From: an uncultured Lewinella sp.
Lineage (GTDB): Bacteria; Bacteroidota; Bacteroidia; Chitinophagales; Saprospiraceae
Direction of reading: 5' to 3'
Assembly (NCBI GenBank): GCA_938021455.1
Contig: CALIGP010000221.1
Location: forward strand, 1 to 10,829
DNA length: 10,829 bases
Positions within the stretch are counted from its first letter, which is position 1. Each line of letters begins with the position of its first letter. This document shows positions 6,173-10,829 of this stretch, piece by piece. A program made the translations under genes and the position numbers. Under the pieces are notes generated by a model, which saw only the letters and a program-made list of their open reading frames with translations, ran no database searches and was not told the DNA's origin.

Positions 6173-6580
6173 TTAGTCCCGCGTCCAATAGTCCACAACG
6201 GTTACTTCCTCCAATGTAGGTAGCAGCACCGCTAGAAATTTCTCCTGCGCCGGGTCGTCGAGGTAAGCATCGCGATCCGCTTCTGAGAGGAAGGTGAGCA
6301 GAAAACTGTGGGTAAAGCCACGATCCAGACCTTCGTGGCTCACGTTCGGGCCCCATTCGTAGTCATACACTAGAGGGATCGCCGCGGCCAGCTCACGAAA
6401 GGCAGTTTCTACGGAGTCGGCACCGCTTTCTGTCTTAAAGGAAAACAAGACGACGTGCCGAAGCAATGAGTCTGGAACGCTGATAACTTCCGGCACGCTC
6501 GCTGGTTTTTCCGGGGCGCGGTCGCAGGTGCAGAGTAAGGGTAAAAGGAGCAAAGGGAGAAGGACAGCCAGCATTTTCAT
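6173..6580 (-). CDS. Dabb-domain (stress-responsive alpha/beta barrel) lipoprotein
   Basis: Small exported protein of 135 residues from the ATG at 6580. It opens on a hydrophobic signal (residues 3-16) ending in LLCTCD; Cys19 or Cys17 could be lipidated, though the lipobox is not canonical. The rest is a Dabb domain (about 39-132): LRHVVLFSFK at 40-49, GPNVSHEGLDRGFTHSFLLTF at 77-97, SEADRDAYLDDPAQEKFL at 99-116 and VTVVDYW at the end. Dabb proteins are dimeric ferredoxin-like folds; some are enzymes on polyketide-like substrates, but most bacterial ones have no known activity. A longer frame from 6604 adds eight residues before the signal and is disfavoured. It reads divergently from the pentapeptide-repeat gene over 110 bp and precedes the MATE gene. 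Confidence 0.87.
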   Translation of the reverse strand: MKMLAVLLPLLLLPLLCTCDRAPEKPASVPEVISVPDSLLRHVVLFSFKTESGADSVETAFRELAAAIPLVYDYEWGPNVSHEGLDRGFTHSFLLTFLSEADRDAYLDDPAQEKFLAVLLPTLEEVTVVDYWTRD

Positions 6581-6690
6581 CTGGCTAAGATAATGAGCTT
6601 GCAACCCTTTAGTTAGGGGCTCGTCTTTTTTATAGCCGTGTTATCAATTCTTTTAATACATCATCTTCCATTAAAGAAAAATCCATCACT

Positions 6691-7512
6691 ATGCGCTCCT
6701 TATTCCTTTTCCTCCTGCTCGTTTCCGTTGTGTCCTTAACCGCCCAAAGCCGCATCTCCGGATCGGAAATCATCGCTATGCTCGATGACGGGAAAGACGT
6801 CCGACTGGAAAACGCTACGGTTACCGGTGACCTGGACTTTACGAAACTCGCAGACCGCGAAGAAGAAAAGAAAGATGGCTGGGGTAATCGGACCAACTAC
6901 CGCTGCCACGTTCGCAATACGCTCTCTTTCGTCAATTGTACCTTCGAGGGGAAGGTGCTGGGCTATCTCAGCGAAGGCGATGGCTGGAATGGCAAGAACA
7001 ATGAGCCGCTCTACAACGTCGACTTCCACGATGCCGTTACCTTTCGTGACTGCAAGTTCACCGAAGACGCTCACTTTAAGTACTCTAAGTTTTACGACGA
7101 AGCAACCTTCGCTGATTCTCGTTTCGACGAAGACGCCCTGTTTAAGTACACCGAATTCGAAACACCCGTCAATTTTTCAAACACCAACTACCGTGGCTCC
7201 GCTAACTTCAAGTACACCGACTTTGAAGAAGAAGTAACTTTTGCCAACGCAGACTTCTCCGCTAACGCCGATTTTAAGTACACTAAATTCCCCGAAGGCG
7301 TAGATTTCAGTAAAGTTGTCTTTGGTGACGATGCCGATTTCAAATACACTAACTTTAAGCGCGGTGTAAACTTCTCTGGCACTACCTTCGAAGATAGCGC
7401 CGACTTCAAGTACGCTAAGTTCTCGGGTGACTCCGACTTCACCGGAACGGACTTTGGCCGGCACGCTGACTTTAAGTACACGACGGTTAACGGACGGAAG
7501 TGGGAGATGTGA
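6691..7512 (+). CDS. Secreted pentapeptide-repeat protein with FKY ladder
   Basis: Protein of 273 residues with a signal peptide (MRSLFLFLLLVSVVSLTAQ). After a region of non-repeated sequence (about 20-120, with Cys at 72, 82 and about 119) comes a right-handed beta-helix of the 11-residue pentapeptide type (Pentapeptide_3-like). Phe spacing alternates 5, 6, 5, 6, and two 11-mers form a 22-residue unit: ADFKYTxF then GVxFSxxxF. Seven units begin at residues 127, 149, 171, 193, 215, 237 and 259, exactly 66 bp apart, each with FKY. The Lys-Tyr pairs should stack into a basic/aromatic ladder on one face, and the acidic residues on other faces. The last unit ends abruptly in a short tail (TTVNGRKWEM). 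Such exported helices are often binding or structural proteins; the target is unknown. Confidence 0.85.
   Translation: MRSLFLFLLLVSVVSLTAQSRISGSEIIAMLDDGKDVRLENATVTGDLDFTKLADREEEKKDGWGNRTNYRCHVRNTLSFVNCTFEGKVLGYLSEGDGWNGKNNEPLYNVDFHDAVTFRDCKFTEDAHFKYSKFYDEATFADSRFDEDALFKYTEFETPVNFSNTNYRGSANFKYTDFEEEVTFANADFSANADFKYTKFPEGVDFSKVVFGDDADFKYTNFKRGVNFSGTTFEDSADFKYAKFSGDSDFTGTDFGRHADFKYTTVNGRKWEM
7069..7488 (+). repeat. 66-bp coding repeats of the pentapeptide gene
   Basis: Seven in-frame repeats start at 7069, 7135, 7201, 7267, 7333, 7399 and 7465, each encoding A-x-F-K-Y. Spacing is invariant at 66 bp, while bases vary mainly at third positions (for example AAG or AAA, TTT or TTC). The amino acids are therefore held by selection rather than by very recent copying. 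Confidence 0.85.
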
Positions 7513-7555
7513 AAAAAACAGATAACGAAAATTAAGGCCTTGAATGACCTTGCTG

Positions 7556-7572
7556 CGATTCCTTAGGAATCG
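7556..7572. repeat. Perfect 7-bp hairpin with TTA loop
   Basis: CGATTCC-TTA-GGAATCG forms a perfect stem with a three-base loop, 44 bases after the pentapeptide gene stop. No T-run follows, so a standard intrinsic terminator is not supported. Similar in design to the next hairpin at 7615. Confidence 0.65.
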
Positions 7573-7614
7573 ACCCCATAAAAGGCCTCTACAATAATTA
7601 CCTCTCTTCCAGCC

Positions 7615-7633
7615 GTGATCCCTTCGGGATCAC
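7615..7633. repeat. Perfect 8-bp hairpin with TTC loop
   Basis: GTGATCCC-TTC-GGGATCAC forms a perfect stem with a three-base loop, 77 bases before the ATG of the DinB-like gene. Its core (GATCCC-TT-GGGATC) echoes the hairpin at 7556. Either may mark transcript ends or be copies of a dispersed repeat. Apart from these two and two AGGCCT words (7535, 7582), the 7513-7710 gap shows nothing gene-like. Confidence 0.65.
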
Positions 7634-7710
7634 TATGCGAACACCCTATTATTAAACGGACCCTCCTCCTTAAACACAGACCTTCCAGGAAAAAATACCG
7701 TTACCATTCT

Positions 7711-8265
7711 ATGAAAGCTTCCCTCCTTCTCCTTTCCCTACTCTTTCTCTGCCCGACGATAACCAACGCCCAGCAGATCAAACCCGAAAAAGGCTACTCG
7801 CCGCACATTGGTGTCGTCGTACAAATGCTTGATGACCTGAAGGGCCGCGTTACCCGCAGTGTCGTCAATCTCGATCAGGAAGGCACTGATTTTTTGCTCG
7901 ACGACAATGCTAATCGTATCGGTGCCATGATCCTCCACCTGGCCGCCACGGAGAAGTACTATCAGCTTTACACCTTTGAAGGGCGCGGTTTCAACCGCGC
8001 AGAACAAGAGGAGTGGGGCGCTGCCATGGACCTCGGTAAGCGCGGACGCGAAGCCCTGAAGGGCAAACCCATCTCTTACTACCTGGAGCGTTGGACGGAA
8101 GTCCGCGAAGAAACCCTCCGCCTGCTGAAAACCCAGGACGACAAGTGGTTCTCCGCCAAAGTGAAAGGCAGTAGCATGAACAATCACTGGGCCTGGTATC
8201 ACGTGATGGAGCATCAGGCCAATCATATGGGGCAGATCCGGCTGATTATTGGGCGGTTGCCGTAG
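7711..8265 (+). CDS. Secreted DinB-like four-helix protein
   Basis: Protein of 184 residues with a signal peptide (residues 1-20, cleavage at TNA-QQ) and a DinB/YfiT-like helical bundle. The expected metal-binding triad is present: His76 in MILHLAATEKYY, and His168 and His172 in HVMEHQANHMGQIRLI. DinB-fold proteins are metal-dependent; many are thiol transferases or have no known role. Export of a DinB-fold protein is seen in some Bacteroidota and argues against a purely cytosolic thiol role here. The start at 7711 is chosen because it opens on the signal peptide; an upstream frame start at 7615 sits inside a hairpin and adds 32 basic residues. It converges on the thioredoxin-like gene with a 25-bp gap. 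Confidence 0.85.
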   Translation: MKASLLLLSLLFLCPTITNAQQIKPEKGYSPHIGVVVQMLDDLKGRVTRSVVNLDQEGTDFLLDDNANRIGAMILHLAATEKYYQLYTFEGRGFNRAEQEEWGAAMDLGKRGREALKGKPISYYLERWTEVREETLRLLKTQDDKWFSAKVKGSSMNNHWAWYHVMEHQANHMGQIRLIIGRLP

Positions 8266-8290
8266 GTACTAGCGCTAAGGAATAAACCCC

Positions 8291-8899
8291 CTACTTCAGC
8301 CCCCGTAAAACCTCCACCACTTCCCGCTGCGTAGTGGCCATCTTATCCCGCGCATACCAGGTGTGCAGGGCGACGTTGTAGGCGTCGTAGTCTTTTTCTT
8401 CGGCGGGTAGGGCTTTGTAGTCCATGGCTAGTTCTTGAGCGGGAGCGGGGCGCGGGCCCCAATCTGCCACGACCTCCAAAGAGGCAGCATCAAGAAAAAT
8501 AACCTTCGGGATGCTACGTGAGCCGTCCGTCAAGAATTGATCAATCAGTTCGGGGTGCTCGTCGCGGAGCACCAGTTTGAGTTCCAGCTTGTCGCTGGCT
8601 TCGGCCATATGGTTGAAGAGGGGAATGGTCTGTGCCGCATCCCCGCACCAACCTTCGGTAATAGCGAGCATCAGATGGCTTTTTGTCAGTCCGGCCAGGG
8701 CGGTTTCCATTTCTTCTGTGAAGCGGGCTTTACGGTCTAGTCGCTTCATCCGGGATTCGTTCTGGGTGGCGGCGGCGAGGTAGACTTCCGTCTGGTTAGG
8801 GCCGGTGGTTTTGCCTTCGGCTAATAGTGCAGTGAGCATCTCGCGGTAGGCGGGGTAGGGTAGAGCGGCGGCGAGGGCTGTGTGGATCGTGTCTTGCAT
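8291..8899 (-). CDS. Thioredoxin-fold protein with single Cys (WCGD)
   Basis: Cytoplasmic protein of 202 residues; no signal peptide is seen. An N-terminal helical region (1-75) is followed by a thioredoxin fold with the active-site segment EGWCGDAAQ at 82-90 and the cis-proline in SIPKVIFLD at 129-137. Cys85 is the only cysteine in the protein, so a CxxC disulfide cannot form; it would act through a monothiol mechanism or not as an oxidoreductase. This WCGD form matches the 'thioredoxin family protein' group common in Bacteroidota. The C-terminal part (DYKALPAEEKDYDAYNVALH and on) is a helical cap. Convergent with the DinB-like gene; upstream lies a dispersed repeat. The substrate is unknown. 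Confidence 0.85.
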   Translation of the reverse strand: MQDTIHTALAAALPYPAYREMLTALLAEGKTTGPNQTEVYLAAATQNESRMKRLDRKARFTEEMETALAGLTKSHLMLAITEGWCGDAAQTIPLFNHMAEASDKLELKLVLRDEHPELIDQFLTDGSRSIPKVIFLDAASLEVVADWGPRPAPAQELAMDYKALPAEEKDYDAYNVALHTWYARDKMATTQREVVEVLRGLK

Positions 8900-8930
8900 G
8901 ATCGGGAAACACGGAGGAGGGGAGCATGGT

Positions 8931-9042
8931 TTGGATCGCGGATTAGACGGATTGACGCGGAACTACATTTTGGCTATAATCATATCACGGATGACGCGGA
9001 TGAACACGAATAGTCTCTGTCATGAATCCTATTAATCCTACC
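8931..9042. repeat. Dispersed GCGGAT-type repeat, right copy
   Basis: The stretch contains TTGGATCGCGGATTAGACGG (8931-8950), ACGGATGACGCGGATGAAC (8987-9005) and TGAATCCTATTAATCCTACC (9023-9042). It pairs in inverted orientation with 30-172: the outer ends match as GGTAGRATTAATAGGATTCA and GCGATCCAA. It fills most of the 200-bp gap between the thioredoxin-like and Gre-like genes, where no gene is seen. Confidence 0.6.
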
Positions 9043-9099
9043 GCGCAGCAGCCACGAAGTGAATCTATTGATACTGTAGTAAAGTGTCCCCACACCCCC

Positions 9100-9600
9100 T
9101 CAATACCCAATCTTCAAAACCTCCAACTTCTCCGCCTGCCCACCCATCCGAAAATCGGCGACCTCTCCGGCCCAGAGTCCGGTAATGGCTTTAGCAATGG
9201 GGGAGGTGAAGGCAATCTTCTTTTCCTTGACGTTGGCTTCGTCTACGCCAACGATTTGTAAGGTCTGTTCTTTACCCTTGTTGCGAAAGCGGAGGGTGAC
9301 GCGGGCCCCAAAGCGGACTTCCTCCTGCGGCTGGGCCGCAGGATCAATCACCCGCGCAGAGCTGATGCGTGGACGTAAGAGCGCCAGCTTACCATCAATG
9401 ACCGCGACTGCCCGACGCCGCTCGTCTTCATGATCCGTGGAGAAACCCGCTTTTTCGGCTTCCAACGCGTCGAGCTCAGCGGTAAGCGCTGCAAGACCCG
9501 TTGGGGTAACGTAGTTGATGACCCCGGCAGGTAGCGGCGCGCGGGGCGGAATAATCGGTAATTCCTCCTGGTCAGACTCTTTAACGAAACCTCTGGACAT
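9100..9600 (-). CDS. GreA/GreB-family transcription factor, Bacteroidota type
   Basis: Protein of 166 residues that should bind the RNA polymerase secondary channel, where Gre factors promote transcript cleavage in paused complexes. The C-terminal FKBP-like domain (about 82-166) is recognisable by VRFGARVTLRFRNKG, QIVGVDEAN, IAFTSPIAKAITGLWAGEVADFRM and the final LEVLKIGY. The N-terminus (MSRGFVKESDQEELPIIPPRAPLP) is an extension seen in Bacteroidota paralogues and absent from classical GreA. The coiled coil (about 33-83) is shorter than the roughly 75-residue GreA hairpin, with acidic residues near the turn (STDHEDE at 54-60) where the catalytic tip would lie. It may cleave transcripts or only modulate polymerase. 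Divergent from the DUF1080 gene. Confidence 0.85.
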   Translation of the reverse strand: MSRGFVKESDQEELPIIPPRAPLPAGVINYVTPTGLAALTAELDALEAEKAGFSTDHEDERRRAVAVIDGKLALLRPRISSARVIDPAAQPQEEVRFGARVTLRFRNKGKEQTLQIVGVDEANVKEKKIAFTSPIAKAITGLWAGEVADFRMGGQAEKLEVLKIGY

Positions 9601-9794
9601 AAGCTTAGCGTTGATGGTACTTCTATAGACACATCATGCCGACTTCTTGTTCGTCCGTCAACAGCTTCACTACGGCCTGCGGTGGTTAACCGTTGTAAGA
9701 TGATGGCAATTCGTTACGCACACATTTTCTAATCAAACTATTACGTTCCTTCCTTTTTCCTATCTTTCCCTCTGTATTTACCTAATCCGCATTC
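9601..9794. other. Divergent intergenic region between Gre-like and DUF1080 genes
   Basis: No gene is seen in these 194 bp. It must hold the promoters of both flanking genes. The base from about 9720 on is pyrimidine-rich before the DUF1080 start, and no Shine-Dalgarno site is present. Confidence 0.5.
9761..9768 (+). promoter_or_regulatory. Possible Bacteroidota -7 box (TATCTTTC)
   Basis: TATCTTTC matches the Bacteroidota -7 consensus TAnnTTTG except at the last base, 26 bases before the DUF1080 ATG. No good TTG -33 box is found at the expected distance (TTA at 9741 is nearest), so this is weak. Confidence 0.28.
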
Positions 9795-10559
9795 ATGCAA
9801 ATCAAAACTTTGCTACCCCTGGTAGCCATCCTCCTGCTTTCTGCTTGTGGGGAAACGAACACGGCCTCCTCCGAAACTCCCGCTGCACCTGCGGCCGCGC
9901 CCACCGAAGCGCCCGCAAAAGCAATGACGGGAGAATGGACCTCTCTTTTTAACGGTAAAGATCTCTCCGGCTGGCATACCTACGGCAAGGAAGGCGTCGG
10001 CGCCGCTTGGAAAATTGACGACGGTGCCATCCACCTCGACGTAGCCAACAAAGACGGCTGGCAGGCCGAAGGCGGCGGTGACATTGTGACCGACCAATCC
10101 TACGCCAACTACGAACTAGAACTCGAATGGAAGATTGGTAAAGACGGCAACAGCGGTATCATCTACAACATTGTTGAGACCGACGACTACGATTACCCCT
10201 GGCTCACCGGCCCCGAAATGCAGGTGCTTGATAACGACGGCCACCCCGACGGCAAGATCAAAACCCACCGTGCTGGCGATCTCTACGACTTCATCTCCGT
10301 CGCCGAAGAAAATGTGAAGCCCGTAGGCGAATGGAATCAGGTGAAACTCGTCGTTACCGACGGTAAAGTCGAGCACTGGCTCAACGGTAAAAAACAGGTG
10401 GAATACGTCAACAAAGGCCCTGAATGGGAAGCCATGATCGACAACTCAAAATTCAAAGACTTCGATGCTTTCGGCCAATCAACCTCCGGAAAAATCTCCC
10501 TTCAGGACCACGGCGACGCGGTCTGGTACCGGAACATTCGCATCCGGGAACTGAAGTAG
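9795..10559 (+). CDS. DUF1080 (3-keto-disaccharide hydrolase-like) lipoprotein
   Basis: Lipoprotein of 254 residues: signal with lipobox LLSAC (Cys18), then a Pro/Ala/Thr-rich linker (22-43) and a DUF1080 jelly-roll domain. Motifs in order are WTSLFNGKDLSGW (48-60), GGDIVTDQSYANYELELEWKI (94-114), GNSGIIYNI (118-126), GPEMQVLDNDGH (139-150), HRAGDLYDFI (158-167), EWNQVKLVVTDGKVEHWLNG (179-198) and the final ISLQDHGDAVWYRNIRIREL. Members of this family hydrolyse 3-keto-glycosides made by an oxidoreductase, or bind sugars; the domain occurs widely in Bacteroidota sugar loci. It probably acts at the cell envelope. An MFS transporter follows on the same strand, in keeping with sugar use, though no 3-keto-forming dehydrogenase lies in the window. 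Confidence 0.92.
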   Translation: MQIKTLLPLVAILLLSACGETNTASSETPAAPAAAPTEAPAKAMTGEWTSLFNGKDLSGWHTYGKEGVGAAWKIDDGAIHLDVANKDGWQAEGGGDIVTDQSYANYELELEWKIGKDGNSGIIYNIVETDDYDYPWLTGPEMQVLDNDGHPDGKIKTHRAGDLYDFISVAEENVKPVGEWNQVKLVVTDGKVEHWLNGKKQVEYVNKGPEWEAMIDNSKFKDFDAFGQSTSGKISLQDHGDAVWYRNIRIRELK

Positions 10560-10703
10560 ACGGTAGAGTAGTAGTCTGTAGACGGTAGTGTGGTAGTCGG
10601 TAGCTCTACCATTCTACCGACTACAATACTACCGACTATCATACTACCGACTACCAAACTACCATCTACCACTACTATCACACTACCTTACTAATTCAAG
10701 ACC
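10560..10703. repeat. 15-bp tandem repeats with inverted left half
   Basis: Four 15-bp units start at 10614, 10629, 10644 and 10659; the first three begin CTACCGACTA and the fourth CTACCATCTA. The left side (10562-10603) carries the same words in reverse complement. GTAGTCGGTAG (10593-10603) and CTACCGACTAC (10614-10624) form a perfect 11-bp stem with a 10-base loop, and the pairing can extend imperfectly to about 23 bp. It lies directly after the DUF1080 stop and before the MFS start, so it would be in the mRNA between them if they are co-transcribed. It could end or attenuate transcription or protect the upstream message. Confidence 0.8.
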
Positions 10704-10829
10704 ATGTCTACACCCACTTCTTCGACAAAAACTTTTGCCGACGTACCGGCTAACCGCGACCGGCTCTTCCTCGCCAGTTGCTTCGCCCTCATTGTTACTT
10801 CCATGACCTTCGCCATTCGTGCGGGTATT
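10704..10829 (+). CDS. MFS transporter, N-terminus only (runs off the window)
   Basis: The frame is open from ATG at 10704 to the last base, giving 42 codons. A short polar start (MSTPTSSTKTFADVPANRDR) leads into the first membrane segment, LFLASCFALIVTSMTFAIRAG. This resembles the N-terminus of sugar-type MFS transporters in Bacteroidota. The gene is cut by the window edge, not broken. Being just downstream of a DUF1080 lipoprotein it may import the sugar released there; that is inference. Confidence 0.72.
   Translation, partial: MSTPTSSTKTFADVPANRDRLFLASCFALIVTSMTFAIRAGI

Noticed and set aside
6133..6198. Extended N-terminus for the MATE transporter starting at 6198
   Set aside because: It overlaps the upstream Dabb gene by 26 bp and adds polar residues not typical of the family.
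6785..7237. Second long frame inside the pentapeptide gene
   Set aside because: A shadow caused by the regular repeat codons; Ser/Thr/Pro-rich with no domain pattern.
7615..7710. Extended N-terminus for the DinB-like protein starting at 7615
   Set aside because: The start lies in a perfect hairpin, and the extra 32 residues would bury the signal peptide.
7738..8226. Minus-strand ORF of 162 codons opposite the DinB-like gene
   Set aside because: Antisense to a gene with a signal peptide and conserved His triad; no recognisable features.
8270..8277. TAGCGCTA palindrome between the convergent DinB-like and thioredoxin-like genes as a bidirectional terminator
   Set aside because: Only 8 bp with no loop and no T-run on either side.

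Overview
The window looks like chromosomal DNA from a member of the Bacteroidota, probably a Saprospiria/Lewinella-like marine bacterium. This rests on gene content and style: DUF1080 (3-keto-disaccharide hydrolase) lipoprotein next to an MFS transporter, a DinB-like secreted protein, a Bacteroidota-type GreA/GreB paralogue, an ECF sigma factor beside a HEAT-repeat anti-sigma-like protein, signal peptides ending in ..AQ, no Shine-Dalgarno sites, and many intergenic short repeats. No rRNA, tRNA, transposase, phage gene or CRISPR array is visible. The lineage call is inference from composition, not from a marker gene.

Left part (1-4388, all genes on the minus strand, read right to left): an ECF sigma factor, a membrane anti-sigma-like protein with periplasmic HEAT repeats (4-bp ATGA overlap with the sigma gene), then three divergent paralogues of a secreted DUF4097-type beta-repeat protein. 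The paralogues share an exact register of Tyr residues (159, 181, 202) and an LTLP motif, so they descend from one gene. Two 7-bp tandem arrays sit in the gaps of this putative regulon: 15 copies of TCCGCTG and 9.7 copies of TTCAGCA. A 1.7-copy relic of the second array lies at the matching place upstream of the next paralogue. The sigma gene and the last paralogue also share an ECF-like upstream motif.

Middle (4389-8265): a 346-bp gap with a large nested inverted repeat; a Dabb-domain lipoprotein followed by a MATE efflux pump (minus strand, probably one transcript); divergently, a secreted pentapeptide-repeat protein with seven exact 66-bp (22-residue) repeats carrying an FKY ladder; then a secreted DinB-like protein preceded by two short perfect hairpins.

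Right part (8291-10829): a single-cysteine thioredoxin-fold protein and a GreA/GreB-family factor on the minus strand, then on the plus strand a DUF1080 lipoprotein, a 15-bp tandem repeat/hairpin region, and the first 42 codons of an MFS transporter that runs off the window. Copies of a GCGGAT-rich dispersed repeat lie near positions 30-172, 3043-3079 and 8931-9042.

The most unusual part is the sigma/anti-sigma/three-paralogue locus with its heptamer arrays in the gaps. It looks like an envelope-stress or surface-response regulon in which array copy number could tune expression. That functional reading is inference; the arrays and gene order are seen directly.
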